64,000 nt of DNA from Kocuria dechangensis (GTDB taxonomy: Bacteria; Actinomycetota; Actinomycetes; Actinomycetales; Micrococcaceae). Below the pieces are notes generated by a model. It searched no databases and was not told where the DNA came from. It saw nothing but the letters and a program-made list of their open reading frames with translations. The stretch spans positions 248,001 to 312,000 of the forward strand of contig NZ_BMEQ01000001.1 in the NCBI RefSeq assembly GCF_014636775.1. The letters run 5' to 3'. The position numbers and the translations under genes were made by a program. Below are positions 1-9,274 of the stretch, piece by piece. Every line of letters begins with the position of its first letter. Positions within the stretch are counted from its first letter, which is position 1.

Positions 1-2379
1 CGGCTCGTGGCCGTGACCGAGGGCCCCGGCCCCCTGGCCCGGCTCGCGGAGCTGCTGCACGACGCCGGGATCCCGGCCGCCCGCCGCGACTCCCTGGACG
101 CCGAGCCGCAGCCGGGGGTCGTGGAGCTGACCACGGCCGTGGCCGGCCGGGGCTTCGCCCTCGACGGGCCGCGGATCGCGCTGCTCACCGAGGCGGACCT
201 GCTCGGGAGGGCGAGCCCCTACAGCACCAAGGACATGCGCAGGCTGCCGGTGCGGCGCAAGCGCAACGCCGTGGACCCGCTCTCGCTGAGCAAGGGCGAC
301 TTCGTGGTGCACGAGCAGCACGGCATCGGCCAGTTCGTGGAGCTCATCCAGCGGCCCATCGCCGGCGCCCTGACCAAGCCGGGCCAGCCCAAGCCCGTAC
401 GCGAGTACCTGGTCCTCGAGTACGCGCCGTCGAAGCGCAACGGCCCCCGGGACCGCCTCTTCGTGCCCACCGACCAGCTCGACCAGGTCACCACGTACGT
501 GGGCGGTGAGGCGCCGACCCTGTCCAAGATGGGCGGGGCGGACTGGTCCAAGACCAAGCGCGCCGCCAAGAAGGCCGTCAAGGACATCGCCAACGAGCTG
601 ATCCGCCTCTACTCGGCGCGCATAGCCTCGCGCGGGCACGCCTTCGGCCCCGACACCCCGTGGCAGCGCGAGCTCGAGGAGGCGTTCCCCTACATCGAGA
701 CCCCCGACCAGCTGACCACCATCACCGAGGTCAAGCAGGACATGGAGCGGGAGGTCCCCATGGACCGTCTCGTCTCCGGGGACGTCGGCTACGGCAAGAC
801 CGAGGTCGCGGTGCGCGCGGCGTTCAAGGCCGTGCAGGACGGCAAGCAGGTCGCGGTCCTCGTGCCCACCACCCTGCTCGCCCAGCAGCACGGGGAGACG
901 TTCACCGAGCGCTTCTCCGGCTTCCCGGTGCACCTGGCCACCCTCTCCCGGTTCCAGACCGCGAAGGAGACGAAGGCGACCCTGGCCGGCCTGAAGGACG
1001 GGTCGATCGACGTGGTCATCGGCACCCACCGGCTGCTGTCCAAGGAGGTCGAGTTCAAGGACCTGGGCCTCGTGGTGATCGACGAGGAGCAGCGCTTCGG
1101 CGTGGAGCACAAGGAGAAGCTCAAGGCGATGCGCACCAACGTGGACGTCCTGGCGATGTCCGCGACGCCCATCCCGCGCACCCTGGAGATGTCCCTGACC
1201 GGCATCCGCGAGACCTCCACCCTGGCCACCCCGCCGGAGGAGCGCCACCCCGTGCTCACCTACGTGGGCGCGTACACCGACAAGCAGGTCTCCGCCGCGG
1301 TCCGGCGCGAGCTCATGCGGGAGGGCCAGGTCTTCTACATCCACAACCGCGTCTCCTCGATCGAGCGCAAGGCCAAGGAGCTCGCCGAGCTGGTGCCCGA
1401 GGCGCGGATCGCCGTGGCGCACGGCCAGATGTCCGAGTCCCGGCTCGAGCAGATCATCGTGGACTTCTGGGAGAAGAAGTTCGACGTCCTGGTGTGCACC
1501 ACGATCGTGGAGACCGGCCTGGACATCGCCAACGCCAACACGCTGATCGTGGACGGCGCGGACCGCTACGGGCTCTCCCAGCTGCACCAGCTGCGCGGGC
1601 GGGTGGGCCGCGGCCGGGAGCGGGCCTACGCCTACTTCCTCTACCCCGCCGAGAAGCCGCTGTCCGAGACCGCGCTGGAGCGGCTCAAGGCCGTGGCCGC
1701 GCACAACGAGCTCGGCGCCGGCATGCAGCTGGCCATGAAGGACCTCGAGATCCGCGGCGCGGGCAACCTCCTGGGCGGCGAGCAGTCCGGGCACATCGCC
1801 GGGGTGGGCTTCGACATGTACCTGCGGCTCGTGGGCGAGGCCGTCGCCGAGTACCGCGGCGAGGAGGAGGACAAGCCCACCGAGATGAAGATCGAGCTGC
1901 CGGTCAACGCGTACCTGCCGCACGACTACGTCCCCGGCGAGCGGCTGCGCCTGGAGGCGTACCGCAACCTCGCCAACGCCACCACGGACGAGGCCATCCA
2001 GGAGGTCGCGGACGAGCTCGTGGACCGCTACGGGGACGTCCCCGAGCCGGTGCAGAACCTCCTGGAGGTCGCCCGCTTCCGCGTCCTGGCGCGCGCGGCC
2101 GGGCTCACCGACGTCGCGGCGCAGGGCAGCATGGTCCGCTTCGCGCCGGCGGAGCTGGCCGAGTCCCGGCAGATGCGCCTGACCCGCCTGTACCCCGGCG
2201 CGCAGGTGAAGGCCGTGCCGGGCACCGACACCACGCAGGTGCTGGTCCCCAAGCCCAAGACCGCCCGGATCGGCGGAAAGGACCTGGTGGACGGCGCCGT
2301 GCTGGAGTGGGCGCGGGGCGTCGTGGAGGCGGTGTTCGCCACGGAGACCGCCACGGCCTCCGCGAAGGCGCCCGCCTGA
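1..2379 (+). CDS. mfd: Transcription-repair coupling factor Mfd, C-terminal part (5' end outside window)
   Basis: Mfd is a superfamily-2 DNA translocase that removes RNA polymerase stalled at lesions and recruits UvrA. The reading frame is open from base 1, so only the last 792 codons of a protein usually near 1200 residues are present. Visible in order: the RNA-polymerase-interacting region ([12 protein letters not shown] near residue 101), Walker [12 protein letters not shown] near residue 260, the DEEQRFG box near residue 361, the [20 protein letters not shown] helicase motif near residue 525, and the C-terminal D7-type domain ending in a Ser/Ala-rich tail. The N-terminal UvrB-like domains and the true start lie upstream. 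Family assignment is secure. Confidence 0.97.
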   Translation, partial: RLVAVTEGPGPLARLAELLHDAGIPAARRDSLDAEPQPGVVELTTAVAGRGFALDGPRIALLTEADLLGRASPYSTKDMRRLPVRRKRNAVDPLSLSKGDFVVHEQHGIGQFVELIQRPIAGALTKPGQPKPVREYLVLEYAPSKRNGPRDRLFVPTDQLDQVTTYVGGEAPTLSKMGGADWSKTKRAAKKAVKDIANELIRLYSARIASRGHAFGPDTPWQRELEEAFPYIETPDQLTTITEVKQDMEREVPMDRLVSGDVGYGKTEVAVRAAFKAVQDGKQVAVLVPTTLLAQQHGETFTERFSGFPVHLATLSRFQTAKETKATLAGLKDGSIDVVIGTHRLLSKEVEFKDLGLVVIDEEQRFGVEHKEKLKAMRTNVDVLAMSATPIPRTLEMSLTGIRETSTLATPPEERHPVLTYVGAYTDKQVSAAVRRELMREGQVFYIHNRVSSIERKAKELAELVPEARIAVAHGQMSESRLEQIIVDFWEKKFDVLVCTTIVETGLDIANANTLIVDGADRYGLSQLHQLRGRVGRGRERAYAYFLYPAEKPLSETALERLKAVAAHNELGAGMQLAMKDLEIRGAGNLLGGEQSGHIAGVGFDMYLRLVGEAVAEYRGEEEDKPTEMKIELPVNAYLPHDYVPGERLRLEAYRNLANATTDEAIQEVADELVDRYGDVPEPVQNLLEVARFRVLARAAGLTDVAAQGSMVRFAPAELAESRQMRLTRLYPGAQVKAVPGTDTTQVLVPKPKTARIGGKDLVDGAVLEWARGVVEAVFATETATASAKAPA

Positions 2380-2543
2380 CGCGGGAGGTCAAGTCCCCGT
2401 CCCCAATTCACCATCGTCACGGAATTGCGGCAGACTGACAGCTGCAGCGGGGTCCAGGGCCCGGGTGCCGCGGGGGCGGCACCGCCCGATCGGAGTACAG
2501 GGCCCCCGCGCGGCACGTCCTGACACCGAGGGGGAGCACCACC

Positions 2544-3752
2544 GTGAACCAGTCTGCCGAAATCCGTGCCCGAGAGGGCGCCGGTGCGCCCGCCGAACGG
2601 GCCTCGCCCGGCGCCGCAGCGCCGGTGCACGTCCCCGGGCGAGACCGCTACCTGGACCTGCTCCGGGCGCTCGCACTCGTGCGCGTCGTCGTCTACCACA
2701 CCTTCGGGGGCGCCCTGCTGAGCCTCGTGTTCCCGGCCATGGGCATCATGTTCGCCCTCGCCGGGTCCCTCATGGCACGCTCCCTGGAGCGGCCGGCGGG
2801 CACGGTCCTTCGCAGCCGGACGAGGCGCCTGCTGCTGCCGCTGTGGGTCTACAGCGCCACGGTCCTGGCCCTGTTCGTGCTCTCCGGCTGGACCCCGGGC
2901 GAGCAGGGGACCGGGCCGTGGTACCGGGTGCTCCTCTGGTTCGTGCCCCTCGCGGACCCGCCCTACCCCGAGAGCCTCGGCGACGGCGGAGCAATCGACG
3001 CCTCGTGGCCCGTGCAGGCCGGCGAGATCCTGTGGTATCTCCGGGCCTACCTCTGGTTCGTCCTCCTGTCTCCCCTGCTGCGGCGGATGTTCCGGGCCCG
3101 GCCCTGGCCGACGCTGGTGGCGCCGCTGGTGCTGCTGCTGGTCCTGGAGGCCGGCATCGTGCCCCTGTCCGACGCGGCCTCCGCGACGCTGACCGACATC
3201 GCCGTCTTCGGCTCCTGCTGGTTGCTCGGCTTCGCTCACCACGACGGGTTGCTGCGCAGCCTCCCATGGTGGTTCGTCCTCACTGCGGCACCCTTCGCCA
3301 TGGGGCTCGGCCTGTGCTGGGCCCTCACCCACCCGACGGAGGAGGGGCTCGACCTCAACGCGATCCCGATCGGGCAGGCCCTGTGGTCGTTCGGCTTCTG
3401 CGCCCTGCTGCTGCGGATCTCGCCTTCGTGGCAGGTCCTGCCCCGGCCGCTGCGTTTCCTTGACCCGGTGGTCACGCTGCTCAACAACCGTGCCGTGACC
3501 GTCTACCTGTGGCACAACCTGTTGCTCGTCCTCACCGTTCCTCTCCTGGACCCGTTGTACTCGGTCGACCTGCTCTGGGACACAGCGCCGTGGCTGCTGG
3601 AAGGCCTGTGGCTTGACTTCCTCCTGACCTGGGTGCTCGTGGCTGGGGTGATCGTCGCCGTCGGCTGGGTCGAGGACATCGCGGCGAAGCGCCGCCCGCG
3701 TCTCTGGCCGGCCTCCTCCCGGTCGGCGGCCCCGGGCCGGCAGGGCGGCTGA
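2544..3752 (+). CDS. Acyltransferase-3 family membrane protein
   Basis: Predicted integral-membrane acyltransferase of 402 residues. After about 30 polar residues comes RDRYLDLLRALALVRVVVYH, the typical first segment of acyltransferase-3 proteins with the R-x10-H pair. About ten hydrophobic segments follow, and a short basic, Pro-rich tail. Such enzymes O-acylate surface polysaccharides, lipids or secondary metabolites; the substrate here cannot be read. The GTG at 2544 is chosen because GAGGGGGA lies 8-15 bases upstream. The gene stands alone, 164 bases after mfd, and ends at a strong bidirectional hairpin (3789-3828) shared with the convergent gene. Confidence 0.85.
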   Translation: MNQSAEIRAREGAGAPAERASPGAAAPVHVPGRDRYLDLLRALALVRVVVYHTFGGALLSLVFPAMGIMFALAGSLMARSLERPAGTVLRSRTRRLLLPLWVYSATVLALFVLSGWTPGEQGTGPWYRVLLWFVPLADPPYPESLGDGGAIDASWPVQAGEILWYLRAYLWFVLLSPLLRRMFRARPWPTLVAPLVLLLVLEAGIVPLSDAASATLTDIAVFGSCWLLGFAHHDGLLRSLPWWFVLTAAPFAMGLGLCWALTHPTEEGLDLNAIPIGQALWSFGFCALLLRISPSWQVLPRPLRFLDPVVTLLNNRAVTVYLWHNLLLVLTVPLLDPLYSVDLLWDTAPWLLEGLWLDFLLTWVLVAGVIVAVGWVEDIAAKRRPRLWPASSRSAAPGRQGG

Positions 3753-3788
3753 GGGCCGGCCGGCAGGGCGGCCGGCACACGGACGAGA

Positions 3789-3828
3789 ACGGCGACGGCC
3801 CCTCCCTTGCGGGAGGGGCCGTCGCCGT
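3789..3828. terminator. Bidirectional hairpin terminator, 18-bp perfect stem
   Basis: The arms 3789-3806 and 3811-3828 are exactly complementary with a TTGC loop. The hairpin separates two convergent genes (stops at 3752 and 3849). There is no long U tract, as is common at high GC. Confidence 0.8.
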
Positions 3829-3848
3829 GTCCGGTGCGATCAGCAGTG

Positions 3849-4280
3849 CTACTGCGTGGCCTTGCCGTACTTGTCGTTCTTGTGGGCCGCCGCCGTGAGG
3901 GCGTCGCGCTCGCGGATGTCACGGGGCTCGTCCCCGAACTGCGCGGCCGTGGTGCCGAAACCGTGGACCTCGGTGGTCGGCGGGACGTCCATCAGGACGG
4001 TGCGCCCGCCCTCGGCCTTCTTGGCGGTGCTGGTGCTGAGGATGCCCACGGGGATCAGCAGGGCGACGGCGTAAAGCAGGAGGCCGACCATCCAGATGAG
4101 GATGCTGTCCGGGTAGCTCGCGAAGGCCCAGAAGCTGCCGACCATGACGCCCATGCACAGGAGGAGGAGCAGCAAGTTGGTCAGGGTCCGGCCCTGGCCG
4201 GAGTACGACAGGACCTGGGTGCCCCCGCGCGAGACCGTGCCGCCCGGCACGCTGGTGGACGATTGAGCTCTTCTGGCCAT
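3849..4280 (-). CDS. Small two-helix membrane protein of unknown function
   Basis: A 143-residue protein that I do not recognise as a named family. It has a Ser/Gly-rich, basic N-terminus (MARRAQSSTSVPGG), two adjacent hydrophobic segments (LLLLLLCMGVMVGSFWAF and ILIWMVGLLLYAVALLIPVG), and then a soluble tail of about 55 residues with alternating charged residues. The ATG at 4280 is preferred over upstream in-frame codons because AGAAGGG precedes it at good spacing. It lies just downstream of deoC on the same strand, about 109 bases away, and could be cotranscribed with it. The function is unknown. Confidence 0.65.
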   Translation of the reverse strand: MARRAQSSTSVPGGTVSRGGTQVLSYSGQGRTLTNLLLLLLCMGVMVGSFWAFASYPDSILIWMVGLLLYAVALLIPVGILSTSTAKKAEGGRTVLMDVPPTTEVHGFGTTAAQFGDEPRDIRERDALTAAAHKNDKYGKATQ

Positions 4281-4388
4281 GGATCTAACCCTTCTGGCAG
4301 TGTGGGGCGGCCGAGCACGCAACGGCCGCAGGTCGTTCTGGTTCAGTCTAGTGGGTCGACGGCCCCGCCGGGGCACGGGACGCGGGGC

Positions 4389-5060
4389 TCAGCCGAGGAG
4401 CGCCGGGCCGCTGCTCGCGCCGATCCGGGAGGCCCCGGCCTCGATCATGGCGAGGGCGTCCTCACGCGTGCGGATCCCGCCCGAGGCCTTGACCCCGATG
4501 TCCGGGCCCACGGTGGCGCGCATGAGGCGCACGTCCTCCACGGTGGCGCCGGCGGCGGCGAAGCCGGTGGAGGTCTTGACGTAGTCGGCACCCGCGGCGA
4601 CGGCCGCCTGGCACGCGAGGACCTTCTGCTCGTCGGTGAGCAGGCAGGTCTCGATGATCACCTTGAGGAGGGCCCCGTGCGCGTGGGCGGCCTCGGCGAC
4701 GGCGTGGACGTCCTGCTCCACCGTCTCGCGCTCGCCGGCGCGGGCGGCGGCGATGTCGATGACCATGTCGACCTCCTGGGCGCCGGCGGCGACCGCGGTG
4801 ACGGTCTCGAAGGCCTTCACCTCCGTGGCAGAGGCGCCGAGGGGGAAGCCGACGACGACGCAGGTCTTGACGTCGCTGCCCTCGAGCCGCTCCCGGACGA
4901 ACCCGGCCCACAGCGGATTGGTGCACACCGCGGCGAAGCCGTACTGCTTGGCCTCCTCGCACAGGGTGGCGATCTGCTCCCGGGAGGCCTCCGGCTTGAG
5001 CAGGGTGTGGTCGATGCAGGAGGCGAGCTGATCAGGGCATGGGGCGGGAGCGGCGGTCAC
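4389..5060 (-). CDS. deoC: Deoxyribose-phosphate aldolase
   Basis: Class I (Schiff-base) aldolase that cleaves 2-deoxy-D-ribose 5-phosphate to glyceraldehyde 3-phosphate and acetaldehyde in deoxynucleoside catabolism. The 223 residues show the N-terminal [10 protein letters not shown] signature, [11 protein letters not shown] with the Schiff-base lysine, and [10 protein letters not shown] with the second conserved lysine. The GTG at 5060 is chosen because GAAAGG sits 7 bases upstream. An in-frame TTG at 5075 would add five residues but has no clear ribosome site. punA and a phosphohexomutase, other nucleoside-salvage functions, lie 22 kb away. Confidence 0.95.
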   Translation of the reverse strand: MTAAPAPCPDQLASCIDHTLLKPEASREQIATLCEEAKQYGFAAVCTNPLWAGFVRERLEGSDVKTCVVVGFPLGASATEVKAFETVTAVAAGAQEVDMVIDIAAARAGERETVEQDVHAVAEAAHAHGALLKVIIETCLLTDEQKVLACQAAVAAGADYVKTSTGFAAAGATVEDVRLMRATVGPDIGVKASGGIRTREDALAMIEAGASRIGASSGPALLG

Positions 5061-5317
5061 GGGAGGGCCTTTCAATTGTCCGTCGGATCGCAGCCCAGCC
5101 TACCCGCGCCCCTTTTCCGGCGCGCCCTGGTCGGCCGGCCGCGGCAGCACACTGCGTCGTCGTGCTCCGGGGTGCCCCGCTACGATGAGCCGGGGGACCA
5201 TGACGACCGCTCCCGGGGTGGCCCCGGAGGGTGCGTTCAGTCGTGCCGTGAGCGCCGGCCGGGTCGGCCGGCGGACGGGGGCCCGCCCAGCAGGCACCAT
5301 CGAACGGAGAACAGCTC

Positions 5318-6376
5318 GTGAGGCAGTCCGATCCATCGGGGCGGCACCGATCCGCGTCCCGCCTCCTCCTGCCCTCCGTGCTGTGCACGGGCCTGCTGGC
5401 ATCGTGCGGGGAGCCGGTGCCCACCGAGAACACCCCGTGGTTCGGCGGCTACGTCAACGCCACCTCCGTGCCGTTCTACGAGTTCGGCACCGAGGCGGCA
5501 GGACAGCCGCACGCCGTCCTGGGCTTCGTGGTGGCGGATCCCGACGAGCCCTGCACCCCCTCCTGGGGCGGCTACTACGGGCTGGACGAGGCCGCGGACG
5601 TGCTGGACATGGACGGCCAGATCGCCGACCTGCGCGCGAGCGGGAGTGACGTGGTGGTGTCCTTCGGCGGCGCCGCCCACGACGAGCTGGCCACCGCCTG
5701 CACCGATCCCGAGGCGCTGCACCAGGCGTACAGCTCCGTCGTCGACCGCTACCAGGTCGACGTGCTGGACTTCGACGTCGAGATGGATGACCTCGACAAC
5801 CACGACGCGGCCCTCAGGCGGGCGGAGGCGGTCGCCCGCCTGCAGGAGGAGCGTGACAGGGACGACCCCCTGCGGGTCTGGGCCACCCTCCCTGTGGGGA
5901 TCCAGGGGCTGGACGAGCCGTCCCGGGACGTGGTGGCGCAGATGCTGGAGGCCGGGGTCGACCTCGCCGGGGTGAACATCATGACGATGAACTACAGCGA
6001 GGGAAAACCTGCTGAGCAGTCCGTGGCCGACGCCTCCATGGAGGCAGCCCGCGCCACGCACGGCCAGCTGGAGAAGCTGTACGCGCAGGCGGAGCAGCCG
6101 CTGTCCGCCGAGCTGGTGTGGAACCGCATGGGACTGACCCCCATGATCGGCCAGAACGACATCCGTGACGAGGTCCTGGACGTCGACGCCGCGGCCGAGC
6201 TGAACGACTTCGCGCACGAACAGGGCCTCGGCCGGCTGTCCTTCTGGTCCCTCAACCGGGACCGCTCCTGCGGACCCGAGCAGACCGACCTCCGGGACGC
6301 GACTGACCTCTGCAGCGGGATCGAGCAGGAGGCCGGGGACTTCACACGGACCCTCGGCGAGGGCTTCGACGGCTGA
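5318..6376 (+). CDS. GH18 (chitinase-like) family lipoprotein
   Basis: Predicted secreted lipoprotein of 352 residues. A basic n-region and hydrophobic stretch end in a lipobox (LLASC near residue 29), so the mature protein should be lipid-anchored at that Cys. The segment VDVLDFDVEMDD near residue 150 matches the glycoside hydrolase 18 catalytic signature DxxDxDxE, including the acid/base Glu. SDVVVSFGG about 37 residues upstream fits the preceding GH18 strand. Hydrolysis of beta-1,4-linked N-acetylglucosamine polymers is inferred. GTG at 5318 has GGAGA upstream. It is convergent with the NodB-GT2 gene, so the two may act on one extracellular glycan. Confidence 0.82.
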   Translation: MRQSDPSGRHRSASRLLLPSVLCTGLLASCGEPVPTENTPWFGGYVNATSVPFYEFGTEAAGQPHAVLGFVVADPDEPCTPSWGGYYGLDEAADVLDMDGQIADLRASGSDVVVSFGGAAHDELATACTDPEALHQAYSSVVDRYQVDVLDFDVEMDDLDNHDAALRRAEAVARLQEERDRDDPLRVWATLPVGIQGLDEPSRDVVAQMLEAGVDLAGVNIMTMNYSEGKPAEQSVADASMEAARATHGQLEKLYAQAEQPLSAELVWNRMGLTPMIGQNDIRDEVLDVDAAAELNDFAHEQGLGRLSFWSLNRDRSCGPEQTDLRDATDLCSGIEQEAGDFTRTLGEGFDG

Positions 6377-6411
6377 CGGTCCGCCGCCCGGGACTGCTCG
6401 GGCGCCGACGG

Positions 6412-6450
6412 CTGCGCGGCCGGCCCGTCGTGGACGGGCCGGCCGCGCAG
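6412..6450. terminator. Bidirectional hairpin terminator, 18-bp perfect stem
   Basis: Arms 6412-6429 and 6433-6450 are exactly complementary around a 3-base GTG loop. It lies between the convergent stops of the GH18 lipoprotein gene and the NodB-GT2 gene. Confidence 0.8.
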
Positions 6451-6462
6451 TGTCCGGAGTGA

Positions 6463-8847
6463 TCAGACGCGCTCGGAGCGCGTGCTGCCCTCGAGGGTCG
6501 ACAGGTCGAGGACGCTGTTGGTGCGCTCGGGCTTGTACCACCCGACCACCCGGCCCTTGAGCGCCTGGATCAGCGACGCGTAGAGCAGGTAGGCGCGCAG
6601 CGGCTCGTAGATCAGCCGATAGATGGGGACCATCAGCAGGTGGACGGGGCTCTCCTGCACCATGCGGATCGCGATGACGCAGATCACGGCGTGGATGCCG
6701 GCCACGAAGGCGGCGAAGATCGCGATGGTCTCCCAGTTGCCGGCGGCCACGCTCAGCCCGGCCATGAGCACGGTCAGGGGCAGGAAGAGCAGGGGGATCA
6801 CGGTGGCGAGCATGGTGTAGGGCAGGGCGATCATGCCCAGGGCCCCGTAGCGGGGGCGGAACAGCATCCCGGCGTGCTTCCACAGGGCTTGGAGATTGCC
6901 GTAAGTCCAGCGCAGGCGCTGCTTGGCCAGGCCCTTCACGGTGACCGGGGCCTCCGTCCAGGCCACGGCCCGGTTCTCCTGGACCACGGCGTAGCCCAGC
7001 TTCTGCAAGGACATGGTCAGGTCGGCGTCCTCGGCCATGGTGTCGTGGGAGTAACCCCCGGCCTGCTTCAGGGCGTCCCTGCGCCAGGCCGCGCACGCGC
7101 CCGGGACGATGGAGATGGCCCCGACGACGCCCTCGGCCATGCGGGTGACGCAGATTCCGGAGATGTACTCCAGGGACTGCCACATGGGCAGCACGCCGCG
7201 GCGGTTGCCGACCTTCACGTGCCCGGCCACGGCCCCGACCGGGCGTCCGCCGTCGTGGTCGTAGAAGTGCCGGGCGAGCATGCGGACAGTCTGAGGCTCG
7301 AAGAGCGTGTCGCCGTCGAGGGTGACGACGATCTCGCCCCGGGCGGCCATGATCCCGTGGTTGCTCGCGACCGACTTGCCCCCGTTGGGCTGGCTGATCA
7401 CGCGCAGCCGGGGCCACTCACGGGCGAAGTCCTCCATGATCTGCAGGGTCCAGTCCGTGGACCCGTCGTCGACGGCGATGACCTCGAGGTTCGGGTAGTC
7501 GCTGGCCCGCAGCGCGGCCAGGGTGCGGCCGACGACCGGCTCCTCGTTGAAGACGGGCAGCACCACGCTGACCAGCGGCAGCTCGTCGTCGGGCACCTCG
7601 CGCCACTGCCGACGCTTCTGCCGGCGGGCTCCGATGACGGCCAGCACGACGTAGAGGAGGGACATGAGGGTCAGCGAGCCGATGCCGAACCAGAACAGCC
7701 AGGTCATCACGACGTTGGGGGTCACAGTCACCCCGGTCAGGGTCAGCGCGGTGGCCTCGTCGGCCAGCACCGCCTGGGCGTCGGTCGCCGGGATCCTGTC
7801 CTGCGGCAGCACCGGGGCCAGCGTGGTGAAGGTGTAGCCCTCGGCCTTGGCCTGGGCGATCAGCTCCTTGAGTGCCGTGACGGTCTCGGTCCGGTCACCG
7901 CCCCCGTCGTGCATCAGCACGACATGGCCCTTCCCGTCCAGCTCGGGCACCGGGACCTCCTCGCCCGGGGCGTAGCTCCAGTCGTTCGTGTCGAGATCGA
8001 AGTCCACGTGCAGGTAACCCAGCTGCTGGGCCTGGAGCAGGGGCAGTGGCTTGCGGTCCGGGTCGCCCGTCGGGAGGCGGAACAGCGGGGTGGCGTAGCT
8101 GCCGACGGAGCGCATCACCCGGTCGGTGCCGATGAGCTCCTCGCGGCTGCGGAGGTCGTCGTCCCACGCCGTGGTGTGGGTCATGGTGTGGTTGCCGACC
8201 ATGTGGCCCTCGCGGATGATGCGCTGGAAGATGTCGGGGTTCTTCACGACGTTCGTGCCCACGGTGAAGAACGTGGCGGGCACCTTCTCGGCCGAGAGCA
8301 CGTCGAGGACCTCCGGGGTGTACGCGGCGTCGGGCCCGTCGTCGAAGGTGATCACCAGCTGCCGGTCGGCCAGCGCGCCGAAGCGTTCCATGACGTAGGG
8401 GCTGTCCCCGATGACGAGCTTCTCCTCGTCGGTGACGGTGCGCAGGACCTCGTCGCTGAACGGGTCGGCCAGCACCGTCCTGCCGTCGACCTGCTTGACC
8501 AGCACGACGCGCGAGAAGGGCTGCGAACCGTCGCCCAGCAGCGGGATGTTCTCGACGTCCCCCGTGGCCAGCAGCTCGCGGGGGTACTCCGGGTCCTGGT
8601 GCAGCTCGGGCTGCCAGGTCGAGGCCAGCGCCTGCGGCAGGATCCACGCCACCGCGCCGACGGCGACCACGAGGGCCAGCACCAGCGTGGCGAGGATCCG
8701 GCGCCAGCGCTTGCCGCTGGAGTCGAAGAACACCGGAGGCACAGCCGTGCTGCCCGTGCGCTCCGCCCTGCGGCGCCTGCTCCGGGCACCCGGAAGCTCC
8801 AGGTGCCGAGGCGGCATGTAGTTCCGGCGGCCGAATACCTGGGTCAT
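6463..8847 (-). CDS. Bifunctional polysaccharide deacetylase (NodB) / family 2 glycosyltransferase, membrane-bound
   Basis: A 794-residue fusion. A cytoplasmic basic N-terminus is followed by a membrane segment at about 50-70 (ILATLVLALVVAVGAVAWIL). An extracellular NodB deacetylase follows, with ITFDDGPD near 167, the metal-site region GNHTMTHT, FRLPTGDPDR and VLMHDGGG. A second membrane anchor (TWLFWFGIGSLTLMSLLYVV) leads to a cytoplasmic processive GT2 domain with VSVVLPVFNEE, IAVDDGST, TLDGDT, MAEDADLT and QRLRWTYG, the QxxRW motif. C-terminal membrane helices complete it. It probably polymerises an N-acetylglucosamine-type glycan and deacetylates it outside the membrane. The ATG at 8847 has GAGGG 6 bases upstream. 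Confidence 0.93.
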   Translation of the reverse strand: MTQVFGRRNYMPPRHLELPGARSRRRRAERTGSTAVPPVFFDSSGKRWRRILATLVLALVVAVGAVAWILPQALASTWQPELHQDPEYPRELLATGDVENIPLLGDGSQPFSRVVLVKQVDGRTVLADPFSDEVLRTVTDEEKLVIGDSPYVMERFGALADRQLVITFDDGPDAAYTPEVLDVLSAEKVPATFFTVGTNVVKNPDIFQRIIREGHMVGNHTMTHTTAWDDDLRSREELIGTDRVMRSVGSYATPLFRLPTGDPDRKPLPLLQAQQLGYLHVDFDLDTNDWSYAPGEEVPVPELDGKGHVVLMHDGGGDRTETVTALKELIAQAKAEGYTFTTLAPVLPQDRIPATDAQAVLADEATALTLTGVTVTPNVVMTWLFWFGIGSLTLMSLLYVVLAVIGARRQKRRQWREVPDDELPLVSVVLPVFNEEPVVGRTLAALRASDYPNLEVIAVDDGSTDWTLQIMEDFAREWPRLRVISQPNGGKSVASNHGIMAARGEIVVTLDGDTLFEPQTVRMLARHFYDHDGGRPVGAVAGHVKVGNRRGVLPMWQSLEYISGICVTRMAEGVVGAISIVPGACAAWRRDALKQAGGYSHDTMAEDADLTMSLQKLGYAVVQENRAVAWTEAPVTVKGLAKQRLRWTYGNLQALWKHAGMLFRPRYGALGMIALPYTMLATVIPLLFLPLTVLMAGLSVAAGNWETIAIFAAFVAGIHAVICVIAIRMVQESPVHLLMVPIYRLIYEPLRAYLLYASLIQALKGRVVGWYKPERTNSVLDLSTLEGSTRSERV

Positions 8848-9274
8848 GACACACCCTCGTTCCCCTAGAGCTCGATCCATCCCCCCGACGGATCGACCTG
8901 GTCGTCCGCCCCCCGGCGGAGACCAAGCACTTGGATGCTTTCAGAAATTCGCGATCGACTCATACTCTGACCTGCGGTTTTGCCGCGACGAGGGAGGGTG
9001 CTGCATCCATGCGTTTGTGCACTGAGGAAAGCGGTGGGCGACGTGATGCCGGGCGCAGGGGCGGGTGGCGGATCACCACGTGGGAACAACGGGGGACAAC
9101 GTGAGGAGGTCCTGTCCCCTGACCTGGGGACACGAGGAGGTATTGGCTTGTGTGAATAATCACACGAGTTTGCGATGGCTATTTGCGCAGGTGGGGGCCG
9201 ATGTGCCTACCGACGGCCACGGCCTGGCAGCGCTGTCGTCGCCGTGCCGGGCGAGTGGTTCTGCCGCCGGTGGA
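8848..9274. other. Non-coding stretch upstream of the NodB-GT2 gene
   Basis: These 427 bases separate two leftward genes. I see no convincing gene in either direction. The stretch is less GC-rich than its surroundings and holds a perfect 16-bp palindrome at 9150-9165. The promoter of the NodB-GT2 gene is probably here; TATGAG on the minus strand near 8958-8963 is a weak -10 candidate. Confidence 0.5.
9150..9165. promoter_or_regulatory. Perfect palindrome GTGTGA-ATAA-TCACAC, candidate operator
   Basis: Six-base arms flank a four-base AT centre in otherwise GC-rich DNA, about 300 bases upstream of the NodB-GT2 start. It resembles a CRP/GlxR half-site pair, but the spacer is 4 rather than 6, so the binding protein is unknown. 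Confidence 0.45.

Noticed and set aside
5185-5649. Plus-strand small gene ahead of the GH18 lipoprotein
   Set aside because: It overlaps the lipoprotein start in another frame, and its composition is antiframe-like. The GTG at 5318 with GGAGA and a lipoprotein signal is better supported.
9150-9165. A canonical CRP/GlxR site
   Set aside because: The spacer between TGTGA and TCACA is four, not six, bases.
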